Shown: positions 24,577 through 34,285, numbered from the stretch's first letter. The stretch is DNA of 37,342 nucleotides from Alphaproteobacteria bacterium (GCA_028824965.1 JAPKBD010000005.1:1-37342), one strand, 5' to 3'. Made by a program: numbers and translations. Notes: generated from the sequence alone by a model not told the origin.

Positions 24577-26052
24577 TCAAGCGTTACGACTGGCGTCCAG
24601 ATCCAAAGGATAAATGGGACGGCGCAGATTTTTGAAGGGAAAGGCGGCATAGTCGGAACTGCAAACACCAGGTCCCGCCACCAAAACCACATGTTTTGCG
24701 ATGGGTCCAAAGCCGGCCCGAAAATGCTGCCGGGACTTAATCAGGACATAATGCTTGGTGCTAGGGTCAATGCCTGCATGGGTAAAACAACCCGTATCGA
24801 ACGGCTCGTGCCGCCGCTCTGACACCACGATATCGACACTGCCCGTACGCAACACAGCCGTTCGGCCCATATTCATCGGGCTGCCCGTGGCCATGGGCCC
24901 GGTGACGACAAAGCGGCCATCGGTGATACATCGGACCGTGCCTGACACAGTTATCGGCCGGCCCGTCAAATCCATGGCCGGGCTGTCGGTCTTGCCGCCC
25001 AGTTGCAATGTTACCTCGGCCCCAACGCCGGCATCGAGCATTTGGGCCACGCTGTCGGGATCACAAATCGGCCCAGCTGCGACATTATCCAACCCCAAGC
25101 GCAGCACCTCTTCCAACACATCCATGTTGTCTTGCGGGCCACCGGCACCGCAATTGTCCCCGTGATCCACCAGGATCACCGGGCCATCATCCAGCTCCCT
25201 GGCACGTTGTAGCGACGTTTCCACCGGCTCAATCTCAAAGACGAAATCCGCCCGCCGCTCCCACGCCTGTTCCATCAATTCATCCAGCAAACGGCCCGCA
25301 CCTTTCGCATCACCGTCACCCACAACGACGGCCCCAAGGCCCACGTGCGGAATATCGGCCAGGGGGAAGCCGCCAAAGATAGAGACGTTGAGGACCTCGC
25401 CCGCCGCCTCCGCCGCCATGGCGCGGTTCATGATGTCTTTCATAGGTTGGTCCAGGGGCGTCTGGCGCAGCATATGGGTCAACATGGGCAGCGAATGCCA
25501 CAGCATCACAGGTTTTACCTCGCCGCGCATGGCACGGATCAAGGTGTCGCCTGCCCGCTGACCGGTCTCTGCCATATCAATATGGGGATAGGTGTTGTAG
25601 CCGGTGATGACGGTCGCATTGGCAATCATCACGGCAGACAGATTGGTGTGGAAATCCAAGGCAACGGCAATGGGGATATCCGGTGCAATGGCGCGGATAC
25701 GGCGCAGCAACTCACCTTCCCCGTCGTCATGGTCCTGCGTTACCATAGCGCCGTGCAAATCCAACATAACGCCGTCGCAGCCCAGCCTTACCGCATCGCA
25801 AATACTGGCGCACATTTCATCAAAAGCCGCCTGGTTCACCGCCCCGCTCGGCGAGGCGTTGCCAATTAAAGGCACCACATACTCGGCCCCCTCACGCTCC
25901 GCGATATCAATATAGGCCGCGATTGGATTGTTTGTGCCCCGGTATAGCGCAATGGCCTTGTCGCCGGATTTTGGCCCGAACGCGGCGAGGGGCGTGGGCA
26001 ATGGGGAAAAGGTGTTGGTTTCATGGCGCATGGTGGCCAGGACAAGTTTCAT
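24577..26052 (-). CDS. M81 family metallopeptidase (MlrC-like)
   Basis: A 491-aa protein of the MlrC (microcystinase C) family. The N-terminus RHETNTFSP (about 9-17) and LDLHGAMVTQ carry the likely metal ligands. VDHGDNCGAGGPQDN and the C-terminal half also match MlrC. The family is known for linear microcystin breakdown in some sphingomonads, but most members are in other operons and hydrolyse unknown small peptides or amides. Here the gene is the last one of a peptide-type ABC operon (19 nt after the second ATPase gene), so its likely substrate is what that importer brings in. Confidence 0.92.
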   Translation of the reverse strand: MKLVLATMRHETNTFSPLPTPLAAFGPKSGDKAIALYRGTNNPIAAYIDIAEREGAEYVVPLIGNASPSGAVNQAAFDEMCASICDAVRLGCDGVMLDLHGAMVTQDHDDGEGELLRRIRAIAPDIPIAVALDFHTNLSAVMIANATVITGYNTYPHIDMAETGQRAGDTLIRAMRGEVKPVMLWHSLPMLTHMLRQTPLDQPMKDIMNRAMAAEAAGEVLNVSIFGGFPLADIPHVGLGAVVVGDGDAKGAGRLLDELMEQAWERRADFVFEIEPVETSLQRARELDDGPVILVDHGDNCGAGGPQDNMDVLEEVLRLGLDNVAAGPICDPDSVAQMLDAGVGAEVTLQLGGKTDSPAMDLTGRPITVSGTVRCITDGRFVVTGPMATGSPMNMGRTAVLRTGSVDIVVSERRHEPFDTGCFTHAGIDPSTKHYVLIKSRQHFRAGFGPIAKHVVLVAGPGVCSSDYAAFPFKNLRRPIYPLDLDASRNA

Positions 26053-26070
26053 CAGTAACTCCTTACTAAT

Positions 26071-27087
26071 TTAGCGGCGTCGTTGCGGCGGCACACCATC
26101 GTCGCTGACCAAGTGACAAGCCACCGCATGGCCGCTCCGAATGGTGCGCAGGGACGGCGTCTCTGCCACGCAGCGTGCCTCGGCAAAGGGGCAGCGCCCG
26201 GCAAAGCGGCAACCGGGCGGTGGGTCAATGGGGCTGGGTGGGTCACCCACAAGGCGGACACGATCAGCCCGGTCGCGCACCGCAGGGTCAGCGGAAGGTA
26301 CCGCCGACAACAACGCCCAGGTGTAGGGATGCAAAGGTTCTGTGAACAACGAAATACGATCCGCCTGTTCCACGATTTGGCCCAGATACATCACCGCGAT
26401 CTCGTCACACATATATTGTACGACGCCCAGATCATGAGAGATAAACAGATAGGTCAGGCCGAATTCCGCCTGCAAGGATCGCAGCAAATTCAGGATCTGT
26501 GCCTGGATCGCCACATCCAGGGCCGAGACCGGTTCGTCGCAAACTACCAATTCAGGCTGTGTCGCCAAGGCCCGGGCGACGCCGATCCGCTGTCTCTGAC
26601 CACCCGAAAATTGGTGCGGGAACAGCGCCTGTTGTTCCGGGCGCAGGCCAACTTTTTTGAACAGTTCCCCAACCAGACCCTCGCGGTCTCCCGGTGCGCC
26701 GATGTTCATCAAATCCATCGGCTCCCGCACAATGGCGCCCGCGCGAACCCGTGGGTTCAACGAGGAATAGGGATCTTGAAATATGATCTGCATCCGTGAC
26801 CGCGTCTTGCGCAGGGCCTCACCTTCCAGGGCGACCAAATCCGTATCACCCAGATGCATGCTGCCATCAGTGACAGGCGTCAGGCGCATCACAGCCAGCG
26901 CCGTGGTGGTTTTGCCCGACCCGCTTTCCCCCACAATGCCTAGGGTGGTACCCCGGCGAACCTGAAAGGACACATCATCAACCGCGTGAACTTTGGACGC
27001 CTTGGCAAAAATATTTTTGCGGGGCAGCTGAAAATGAACCTTCAGGTGCTGTACATCCAGCAGAACATCGTTATCGGGCGCGCTCAT
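26071..27087 (-). CDS. Peptide ABC transporter ATPase (DppF/OppF-like)
   Basis: A 338-aa ATPase (ORF to 27114). Walker A is GESGSGKTT, the signature FSGGQRQRIGVARAL, Walker B LVVCDEPVSALD. The C-terminal DPPSPIDPPPGCRFAGRCPFAEARC is the oligopeptide/dipeptide C-terminal domain that can hold an Fe-S site in this family. I prefer the ATG at 27087 (MSAPDN), which overlaps the upstream stop as ATGA, over the track start at 27114. It pairs with the DppD-like ATPase for a two-ATPase importer. Confidence 0.94.
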   Translation of the reverse strand: MSAPDNDVLLDVQHLKVHFQLPRKNIFAKASKVHAVDDVSFQVRRGTTLGIVGESGSGKTTTALAVMRLTPVTDGSMHLGDTDLVALEGEALRKTRSRMQIIFQDPYSSLNPRVRAGAIVREPMDLMNIGAPGDREGLVGELFKKVGLRPEQQALFPHQFSGGQRQRIGVARALATQPELVVCDEPVSALDVAIQAQILNLLRSLQAEFGLTYLFISHDLGVVQYMCDEIAVMYLGQIVEQADRISLFTEPLHPYTWALLSAVPSADPAVRDRADRVRLVGDPPSPIDPPPGCRFAGRCPFAEARCVAETPSLRTIRSGHAVACHLVSDDGVPPQRRR

Positions 27088-28079
27088 GCCGCCGTTTCCC
27101 GTTCCGTCAGCCAACAGGCTACCGCGTGATCATCATCGATTGGCTTTGAAGGCGGCATTTCGGCCCGGCATTGGGCATCGGCATATTGGCAGCGCGGCGC
27201 AAAGGGACAGCCGGTCCCCAGATGCGTTAGTGGCGGCACGACGCCGGGAATTTCCAACAAGGGCGGACGCTCCACCGTTGGATTCTGGGTCAGATGCGGC
27301 ACACAGCGGATCAACCCTTGCGTATAGGGGTGTCGGGGATCGGTCAGGATTTGGTCTACATCCGCCTGCTCTACGATCCGACCCGCATACATCACCACAA
27401 CCCGTTGGGCCATCTCCGCGATCGCACCCATATCATGGGTGATCATGATGATCGCGGTGCCGGTGCGGTCTTTCAGATCGTTCAACAAATCAAAAATCTG
27501 CGCCTGCACGGTGACATCCAAAGCCGTCGTCGGCTCGTCCGCGATCAGGACCCTTGGCTGACAGGCAAGCGCCATGGCGATCATCACCCGCTGGCGCATA
27601 CCGCCCGACATTTGATGGGGGAATTCATTGATACGTTGTTCGGCGGCCGGGATACCCACCGCAACCAGCATCTCTAACGCACGCTGATGGGCATCTGCCC
27701 GCGACAGCCCTTCATGCAGGCGGGCTGTCTCGGCGATTTGGTTGCCGATTGAATAAACCGGGTTCAGGGACGTCATGGGTTCCTGGAAAATCATGGAAAT
27801 CTCGTTGCCCCGCACCTGGCGCATGCGCGCCTCAGACGCTTCCAACAGATCTTCACCATCCAACAGAATGCGACCACCGGCGATACGACCGGGCGGTATT
27901 GGCACCAACCCCATGATCGACAGGGCGGTCATGCTTTTACCGCAGCCGGACTCACCCACTATGCCCAAGGTTTCGCCGGCATCCAGTTTGATGTTCAGAT
28001 TATCAATGACCTTTGCGACACCATCGCGGGTGTCGAACTCCACAGCCAGATCTTCGACCTTCAGCAGGGTTTCGGCCAT
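27084..28079 (-). CDS. Peptide ABC transporter ATPase (DppD/OppD-like)
   Basis: A 331-aa ATPase. Walker A is GESGCGKSM, signature MSGGMRQRVMIAMAL, Walker B VLIADEPTTALD, and the C-terminal domain has GTGCPFAPRCQYADAQC. It starts 2 nt after the DppC-like gene stop, and its stop overlaps the next start. It sits on the inner face of the membrane with the DppF-like partner. Confidence 0.95.
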   Translation of the reverse strand: MAETLLKVEDLAVEFDTRDGVAKVIDNLNIKLDAGETLGIVGESGCGKSMTALSIMGLVPIPPGRIAGGRILLDGEDLLEASEARMRQVRGNEISMIFQEPMTSLNPVYSIGNQIAETARLHEGLSRADAHQRALEMLVAVGIPAAEQRINEFPHQMSGGMRQRVMIAMALACQPRVLIADEPTTALDVTVQAQIFDLLNDLKDRTGTAIIMITHDMGAIAEMAQRVVVMYAGRIVEQADVDQILTDPRHPYTQGLIRCVPHLTQNPTVERPPLLEIPGVVPPLTHLGTGCPFAPRCQYADAQCRAEMPPSKPIDDDHAVACWLTERETAA

Positions 28080-28081
28080 CT

Positions 28082-28987
28082 TTAGCGTTCCCTCAGCTTT
28101 GGATTGAAAGCATCGGTCAGGCCATCGCCGATCAAGCTCATGGACAGCACGGTCAGGAAAATGGCGACGCCGGGGAATGTTATGGTCCAGGGTGCGTCCA
28201 GCAGATAATCACGGTTGTCGCCGATCAGTTTGCCCCAACTCATCACATTCGGGTCTGAAAGGCCCAGGAAGCTTAACGCTGCCTCAAACAAGATCGCGAT
28301 GCCCACCGTCAGGGCCGCGTTGACGATCAGCGGCGGCAGGGCGTTGGGCATGATTACCAGCCAGATAATGCGCCGGTCGCGCGCCCCGATGGAGCGCGCT
28401 GCCTTAACGAATTCCTGTTCCCGCAGACGCAAAAATTCCGCCCGCGCCAGGCGCGCAACCCCGGTCCAGCTGACCACACCGATGGCAATGGCCACTGTCT
28501 CCAGGGTGGGGGAGAACAACGCAACCAGCACCATAGCCAGCAATAGCGGCGGCAGAACCTGAAAGAATTCGGTGATGCGCATTAAAACCTCATCGACCCA
28601 GCCCCGGTAATAACCCGCCATGGCCCCGATGGTGAGGCCGATGACCAGGGTAATGCCGGCAGCGGCACCGCCCACCGCCATGGTCACCCGCGCCCCGTAG
28701 ATGATCGCGACAAACAGATCCCGGCCCAGATTATCCGTGCCCAAAAGATGGCCGCCCTCACCAGGGCGCAGCAAGGGCGCATCCACCATCTCGAACGGGT
28801 CCAGATCCAGTATTAAGGGGGCGAACAACGCAGCCCCGACAATAAGGACAAACACGAACAAGCCGGCTACGGCGGCATAATTGCGCATATACATGACGAC
28901 GAATTGGCGAAAGGGATGTTCGACAAAAATCTCATCGACATCGCCTGGCGACCCGTTGCTGGGCGTCGTGTTCTTGGCATCAGACAT
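28082..28987 (-). CDS. Peptide ABC transporter permease (DppC-like)
   Basis: A 301-aa inner-membrane permease with an N-terminal cytoplasmic segment, about six spans and the EAA-type loop (RAEFLRLREQEFVKAARSIGARDRRIIWLVIMPN). GTDNLGRDLF is typical of DppC/OppC. The gap to the DppB-like gene is 12 nt. Confidence 0.95.
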   Translation of the reverse strand: MSDAKNTTPSNGSPGDVDEIFVEHPFRQFVVMYMRNYAAVAGLFVFVLIVGAALFAPLILDLDPFEMVDAPLLRPGEGGHLLGTDNLGRDLFVAIIYGARVTMAVGGAAAGITLVIGLTIGAMAGYYRGWVDEVLMRITEFFQVLPPLLLAMVLVALFSPTLETVAIAIGVVSWTGVARLARAEFLRLREQEFVKAARSIGARDRRIIWLVIMPNALPPLIVNAALTVGIAILFEAALSFLGLSDPNVMSWGKLIGDNRDYLLDAPWTITFPGVAIFLTVLSMSLIGDGLTDAFNPKLRER

Positions 28988-28999
28988 CTCCCCGCCCCC

Positions 29000-29983
29000 T
29001 CACGCCGTGCCCGAGTGGCGTATGCGCGGATCAACAATGCGATAGGCCAGGTCGGTCAGCAGATTAAATACAATCACCACGAAGGCGGAGAAAAATAAGA
29101 TGCCCATAATGGTCGGGGTGTCGCCGCGTAGAATAGACTCGAACGCCAGTGTCCCCAATCCGGGCCAACTGAACACTGTTTCAATGACCACGGCGCCGGA
29201 AAAAATATGGGAAAATTGCAGGCCCGCAATAGTGATCACCGGGATAACCGCATTGCGCAAGGCATGTTTATAGATGATCACCCGCTGGCCCAGGCCTTTG
29301 GCCCGCGCGGTGCGAATATAGTCGGAACCAAGGATATCCATCATGCTGGCGCGCGCCAGGCGGCTGTATTGCGCCAGATAGATGGAGGAGAGGGAGACCA
29401 CGGGCAATATCAAATGATGGGCCACATCCAGATACCATTGCCAGGTTCCCGACTCTGTCAATGGATCGGCCAGGCCGGACAGGGGCATGATCTGCACCAT
29501 TGATACGAACAGGATTATCAACAAAAACGCGGTCCAGAACACAGGTGCTGAAAACCCTATCAGGGCCAAAATGGTAATAAAATGACTGAAGATACCGTTG
29601 GGCCGCTGGGCCGCGATAACACCAAACAAGGTGCCGGTGAATATGGCCAGCAACAATGCGGTGATCACCAACAATAAGGTCGGGCCAAGACGCCCCAGAA
29701 TTAAATCCAATACGGGCACATTGAAATAGTAAGAACTACCCAAATCCCCCTGCAGGACCCGGCCCACGTAGCCGAACAGCTGCACATAAAAGGGTTGATC
29801 CAGGCCATAGCTGCGCCTGATCTCGGCCATCAACTCGGCCGAAGCACCGCCGCTTTCGCCTGCAATGGTTTCGGCAATATCACCCGGTACCATTGATAAC
29901 AGGGTGTAGTTAAAGACAATGACCGCAAGCAACAGCAGGAACGCATAGAGCGAGCGCCGGATGACGACGGTCAGGAACTGCAT
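29000..29983 (-). CDS. Peptide ABC transporter permease (DppB-like)
   Basis: A 327-aa inner-membrane permease. It begins MQFLTVVIRRSLYAFLLLLAVIVFNYTLLSMVPGD, a standard DppB/OppB start. RASMMDILGSDYIRTARAKGLGQRVIIYKHALRNAVIPV is the conserved EAA-type loop. It follows the binding-protein gene after a 98-nt gap that holds a strong hairpin. Confidence 0.95.
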   Translation of the reverse strand: MQFLTVVIRRSLYAFLLLLAVIVFNYTLLSMVPGDIAETIAGESGGASAELMAEIRRSYGLDQPFYVQLFGYVGRVLQGDLGSSYYFNVPVLDLILGRLGPTLLLVITALLLAIFTGTLFGVIAAQRPNGIFSHFITILALIGFSAPVFWTAFLLIILFVSMVQIMPLSGLADPLTESGTWQWYLDVAHHLILPVVSLSSIYLAQYSRLARASMMDILGSDYIRTARAKGLGQRVIIYKHALRNAVIPVITIAGLQFSHIFSGAVVIETVFSWPGLGTLAFESILRGDTPTIMGILFFSAFVVIVFNLLTDLAYRIVDPRIRHSGTA

Positions 29984-30029
29984 GAGGTCTCACTTCCAAA
30001 TAAAGCCCGAATAAAGCTCTGAGAGCGAG

Positions 30030-30065
30030 GCGGCGGAACAAAGCCAAAAGTTCATGTTCCGCCGC
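30030..30065 (-). other. Strong intercistronic stem-loop after the binding-protein gene
   Basis: GCGGCGGAACA (30055-30065 read on the minus strand) pairs exactly with TGTTCCGCCGC, an 11-bp perfect stem with a 14-base loop. No U tract follows, so it probably protects the upstream mRNA end or causes processing rather than full termination. Confidence 0.65.
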
Positions 30066-30081
30066 TCAACTTAGCCGTCGT

Positions 30082-31671
30082 CTATTGCTTGATATAGACG
30101 TTATCCATGGGCGAGGAGGTACCCCAAATAGAATCAGTCGGCGGGTTCCCCACACGGTCATGGTTGTAGATGGTGTGATAGGGCGATTCGTTGATGTAGA
30201 TAACCGGCGCTTCTTCGACGACCATTTTCTGCATCTGTGCATACAGTGCCTTGCGTTTGGCCAGATCGTTTTCCAGGCCCGCCTTTTCCATGATGGCATC
30301 CACATCTGCGTTGCGGAATTGTTGGGTATTGTGCCAAGGCACACCCTTGCGGATGTTGGTGGATTGGTAGGTACGATGCACGCCAATTACCGGATCGCCC
30401 CAGTTAAAGACCGAATCCAGGGTCATATCAAAATCATGGCCCGCAACAGTCTTGATCCAGGAGCGGAAATCCGATGATGCCTTTAAGGTTACGTCGATAC
30501 CAATTTTCTTCAACTGTGCTTTGGTAATCTCCGACCAACGTTTCCAGACCGCCCCACCGGGGATGAAGTTCAATGTGGTTTTGAACCGGATACCGTCGGC
30601 ATCTGGTTTCAGGCCCGCAGCATCCAATAATGCCTTCGCCTTCGCCATATCGTAGGCGTAGTTATTAACATCGCTGGAATAGAAGGCGCTGCCTGGATGG
30701 ATCGGCCCGGTGGCCCGCTTGGCAAAGCCGGAATAAAGAATCTTGATCATCAATTCCTTGTTCATGGCGTAACCAATGGCCTGGCGCACACGCTTGTCAT
30801 CAAACGGTTTGCGCGTGGTATTGAAGGCCAGCCAGTTCAAAGGCCCAATCGCGGAATAGCCATCCGGTGTCAGGGTCAAATGCTTGCTTTTCTTCAGACG
30901 GGTCAATTCCTGAGGGTCAGAGGCAAAGGGGGAAATGTCCGCCTTGCCGGTTTCAAGGGCGATGATCCGTGAGGTAGATTCAGACATCTTCTTGAAAACG
31001 ATGCGATCCAGATACGGCCGGCCCTCCAGGAAGAAATCTTCAAAGCGTTCCATAATAATGTATTCACCCGGCTTAAATTCCTTCAACTTGAAGGGGCCCG
31101 ATCCGACGAGGTTCTGGCTGTTGCGCGGGTTCTTGCGAATATTGCCTTCGCCATAAATATGCTTCGGGATAATCACACCCAACTGTGACGACATGGCCAA
31201 TTCAATGGCCGGATGCGGCGCACTTAAATGGATGATCGCGGTGTATTTATCCGGCGTTGTCACCTTTGTGACCGGGGCATACATGGTCTTGAACGGATGG
31301 TTGGCTTTGATGGTCTCAATCGAAAAGGCGACATCTTCCGATGTGATCGGATGACCATCATGGAATACGGCGTTCTTTCGCAGGTTCACCTGCACGGACA
31401 AACCGTCATCGGCGATCTTCCAGCTTTCCGCCAGATAGGGATGTGGGCGCCATTGATCGTCATAGCGGATCAGGGCGGCGAACATCTGCGTTGCCGGAAT
31501 GCCCGTCGGTGTGCCCGACGCAATAGTTGCATTAAAATGCCCGGCGATAATGCGGTAAATCATGGTCAGGGTACCGCCCTGTTTCGGTTCCGCCTGGGCC
31601 ATCGGCACGGACATCGCCGTTGCGGCCAATAATGCAGCACCACCCGCTGCCATTCTAAAAAATCTGTTCAC
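30082..31671 (-). CDS. Peptide-type ABC substrate-binding protein (SBP family 5)
   Basis: A 529-aa periplasmic binding protein of the DppA/OppA type. A Sec signal peptide (MNRFFRMAAGGAALLAATAMSVPMAQA) precedes EPKQGGTLTMIYR, the usual mature start. Family motifs include HPYLAESWKIADDGLSVQVNLRKNAVFHDGHPITSEDVAFS, and KMSESTSRIIALETGKADI. It heads the six-gene minus-strand operon (binding protein, two permeases, two ATPases, M81 peptidase). A site GGGAG lies just before the start. The ligand could be a short peptide or another small amide. Confidence 0.94.
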   Translation of the reverse strand: MNRFFRMAAGGAALLAATAMSVPMAQAEPKQGGTLTMIYRIIAGHFNATIASGTPTGIPATQMFAALIRYDDQWRPHPYLAESWKIADDGLSVQVNLRKNAVFHDGHPITSEDVAFSIETIKANHPFKTMYAPVTKVTTPDKYTAIIHLSAPHPAIELAMSSQLGVIIPKHIYGEGNIRKNPRNSQNLVGSGPFKLKEFKPGEYIIMERFEDFFLEGRPYLDRIVFKKMSESTSRIIALETGKADISPFASDPQELTRLKKSKHLTLTPDGYSAIGPLNWLAFNTTRKPFDDKRVRQAIGYAMNKELMIKILYSGFAKRATGPIHPGSAFYSSDVNNYAYDMAKAKALLDAAGLKPDADGIRFKTTLNFIPGGAVWKRWSEITKAQLKKIGIDVTLKASSDFRSWIKTVAGHDFDMTLDSVFNWGDPVIGVHRTYQSTNIRKGVPWHNTQQFRNADVDAIMEKAGLENDLAKRKALYAQMQKMVVEEAPVIYINESPYHTIYNHDRVGNPPTDSIWGTSSPMDNVYIKQ

Positions 31672-31885
31672 TTTTCATCTCCCTTAGGTTCAAGACAGGT
31701 GCAAAAATTGCATCACGCTTCACAAATGAATGTGTTGATCACACTTTTGAAAAAACGATAGCCGCAATTCTTCATCCATTAAAGGGAAAACGGAAGTTCT
31801 ATGAACAATCACTTGTTCTTATGTCTTCGAAACCGTTAGCCTGGAGCCAAACTGATCTGATACCAATTTGTGGGAGGACGAAGTA
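31672..31885. promoter_or_regulatory. Divergent promoter region with two palindromes
   Basis: This 214-nt AT-rich gap lies between the peptide operon (minus) and the SDR gene (plus). It holds GAACAA-TCAC-TTGTTC (31803-31818, perfect arms) and TGTG-TTGAT-CACA (31731-31743). Either may be an operator. The plus-strand gene has GGGAGGA at 31872-31878. Confidence 0.45.
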
Positions 31886-32701
31886 ATGGCGGCCGATATA
31901 GCAGCCGACGATCAACAATTGGCCGGCAAAGTCGCGATCGTGGCAGGGGCCGGCGCGTTAGAAGGGGGCATCGGCAATGGCCGGGCCGCGTCCATATTGC
32001 TGGCCAGGGCCGGCGCGCGCATCATGGCAGTGGACCGGGATTTGGAGCGTGCGGCGGAAACCGTAGACATGATCACGGCAGAGGGTGGGGAAGCCTTCGC
32101 CTATAGTGGTGATATGACGGTGGAGGCAGATTGCGAAGCCATGGTTACCCTGGTCATGAAAACCTATGGCCGACTCGACGTACTGGACAACAATGTCGGC
32201 ATCGGCAGTTCGGGCAGCGTTGTGGATGAGGTGCTGGAGAATTGGGAACGGGTAATGCGGATCAATGTGCAAAGCATGTTCCTGACCACCAAGTACGCGA
32301 TACCTGCCATGATCGACAGCGGTGATGGTGGTGCTATCGTCAATGTCTCCTCCATCTCCGCCCTGCGGCCACGCGGACTAACCGCCTATTCCGCCTCCAA
32401 GGGCGCGGTCATTTCACTGACCCGTGCGATGGCGATGGATCACGCGGCGGACGGTATCCGCGCCAATTGCATCGCGCCGGGTCCGGTTTATACGCCTATG
32501 GTTTATGGTCGAGGCATGTCGGATGCGGCAAGGGCACAGAGACGCGCGGCCTCTCCCCTGGGCATTGAGGGTACGGGCTGGGACATCGGCAATGCTGTTG
32601 TGTTCCTATCCTCTGCCCGATCACGCTATATAACCGGGCAGACCCTTGTGGTTGACGGCGGCATTACTGTTGCCGCCCCGCCCCGCGACCCCAATATTTA
32701 A
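31886..32701 (+). CDS. Short-chain dehydrogenase/reductase
   Basis: A 271-aa SDR. The cofactor loop AGAGALEGGIGNGRA has an insertion compared with the standard TGxxxGxG. The catalytic set NVSSIS, AYSASK is complete, and ITGQTLVVDGG closes the fold. The ATG at 31886 has a strong ribosome site 8 nt upstream, so I prefer it over the TTG at 31868. It is followed after 21 nt by a CMD-family gene. The pair is divergent from the peptide importer, so it may act on the imported compound. Confidence 0.9.
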   Translation: MAADIAADDQQLAGKVAIVAGAGALEGGIGNGRAASILLARAGARIMAVDRDLERAAETVDMITAEGGEAFAYSGDMTVEADCEAMVTLVMKTYGRLDVLDNNVGIGSSGSVVDEVLENWERVMRINVQSMFLTTKYAIPAMIDSGDGGAIVNVSSISALRPRGLTAYSASKGAVISLTRAMAMDHAADGIRANCIAPGPVYTPMVYGRGMSDAARAQRRAASPLGIEGTGWDIGNAVVFLSSARSRYITGQTLVVDGGITVAAPPRDPNI

Positions 32702-32722
32702 ATTCACCGGAGACAAAACCTC

Positions 32723-33268
32723 ATGGCACGCATTCCCTATCTTGACGCTGATGATCTGGCCGAAGAAGACCGCGAACTACTGAAACGGCCGATCAATCTG
32801 CACCGTGCCCTGGTCAACAGCCCCGGTGCGGCGCGCAATTTTGGCCATGTGGGCACCTACATCCGCTATGGCTCGAAACTGGATCCCCGTCTGCGAGAGC
32901 TGGCAATCCTGCAGGTCGGCTATCTGGCCAAAAGCGACTACGAATGGAGCCACCACATCAAAATCGGGCGGGACTTCGGCGTCAGCGATGACGATATCCG
33001 TGACATGATCACAGAGACGGAAGGTCGCAACAGTGGCCTGCCCCGCCTCGACCGAACCGTTTTGCGGGCAACCCGCGAAATGACGAACGAGATGAAAATT
33101 TCGGACGACACGTTTGCCGAACTGCAAAAACATATGAGCCCGGAACTGCTGGTGGACCTGACCATGGTCATCGCATTTTACAACGCCGTGGTCCGCATGT
33201 TGGGCAGTCTGGAAATCGACGTGGAAGACAGCTACGCCTCATATCTGGACGAATTCCCATTACCGTGA
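32723..33268 (+). CDS. Carboxymuconolactone decarboxylase-family protein
   Basis: A 181-aa all-helical protein of the CMD/AhpD superfamily. The core LDPRLRELAILQVGYLAKSDYEWSHHIKIGRDFGVSDDDIRDM matches. The AhpD redox CxxC is absent (the segment is YEWSHH), so it is not an AhpD-type peroxidase partner. Family members of this form include lactone decarboxylases and proteins of unknown role. The gene likely shares a transcript with the SDR upstream. Confidence 0.88.
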   Translation: MARIPYLDADDLAEEDRELLKRPINLHRALVNSPGAARNFGHVGTYIRYGSKLDPRLRELAILQVGYLAKSDYEWSHHIKIGRDFGVSDDDIRDMITETEGRNSGLPRLDRTVLRATREMTNEMKISDDTFAELQKHMSPELLVDLTMVIAFYNAVVRMLGSLEIDVEDSYASYLDEFPLP

Positions 33269-33297
33269 TCGTGGCCGCAACCCTATGAAAATTCGGT

Positions 33298-34284
33298 TCA
33301 GCCCAAATAGAAGGGCCGACCGTGGTTGCGAACCCACGTTCTGACCAGGTGTCGGCGCTGCGCAGGTTCGGCATGATCGGTATAGGCCGTACGGCGATGA
33401 CCTAGCTGCCGGTTATTTGTGATCTGGATCTGGCCGCGCTCAAAATCAAAAACTTTTCCGAGGCCGGGTAATTCCGTAACCTTGCGCAGTGCCTCCAGTG
33501 CAGCCTTCCCCTCTGCGTCCATTTCTACGCCGGCGACTTCATAGCCTTGTTCCACAAGACGCAGGTTAAAATTGAAAGCAATCGTCTTGCCATCATATTC
33601 GACCATTGGTTTCTCGAGCGTAGGCTGGCCGTCCGGCGCGTGTTCTCGCTGGCGGTCAAAGTGGAAAGGTCGGTAAAGCCGCGGGATCACATCTTTATGT
33701 TGAGCAAGCAACTGATTGTAGACAGTTTCAAAGCTGATCAGACCGGAGATGCCGCCCTCAACCGCTGTTTGCAAACAGAACAATCCGACAAAGTCGGGCG
33801 GCAAATTGAAAGCATTGTCGATATGATAGCTCTGCCCCTGATTGGTCTTTGATGAACGCACACCGTTGCCCGCCTTAATTTTCTTGTCTGTATCGGTAAC
33901 GTCGTAGATCAGTACGCCGTCCCATGTTTGGGCGACGATCTGGCCGGTCATGTTCATTAGGAGCCAATAAAGCTTCTTCGCTGTTTCGGGGTCGAATTCG
34001 TCGACCGGCATGCGGTCGATGATGGCAAATCCTATCCCGTCATCAAGCTGGCTGCGGACCTGTCCCATCAGCTGGCGACAGGCTGGCATATCGAATAAGT
34101 CCGGGCTCAACCGCTCGAACGGCAGCGGATTAGCGACAATTTCTTGTGCCGTGGTACGCAGTTCGTCGAGATGCCGGGTTTCAAGAAATACCTGGCCATC
34201 ATTGGACAGCATGGTTTCGGCGATCCAGGTCATTGGGCTGGATATCGGCTCTTCACGAATAGGCGTCACGTGTCCGTTGTACAT
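33298..34284 (-). CDS. TauD/TfdA-type Fe(II)/2-oxoglutarate dioxygenase
   Basis: A 328-aa protein of the TauD/TfdA/gamma-butyrobetaine-hydroxylase fold. The metal motif HxD is in SYHIDNAF, and the distal His and Arg region is NNRQLGHRRTAYTDHAEPAQRRHLVRTWVRN. FDFERGQIQITNNR is typical of the last strands. It should oxidise a C-H bond using O2 and 2-oxoglutarate. It begins 1 nt after the stop of the GrdB-like gene, with a site GGGAG inside that gene end, so the two are translationally coupled. The substrate is unknown. Confidence 0.88.
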   Translation of the reverse strand: MYNGHVTPIREEPISSPMTWIAETMLSNDGQVFLETRHLDELRTTAQEIVANPLPFERLSPDLFDMPACRQLMGQVRSQLDDGIGFAIIDRMPVDEFDPETAKKLYWLLMNMTGQIVAQTWDGVLIYDVTDTDKKIKAGNGVRSSKTNQGQSYHIDNAFNLPPDFVGLFCLQTAVEGGISGLISFETVYNQLLAQHKDVIPRLYRPFHFDRQREHAPDGQPTLEKPMVEYDGKTIAFNFNLRLVEQGYEVAGVEMDAEGKAALEALRKVTELPGLGKVFDFERGQIQITNNRQLGHRRTAYTDHAEPAQRRHLVRTWVRNHGRPFYLG

Positions 34285-34285
34285 T

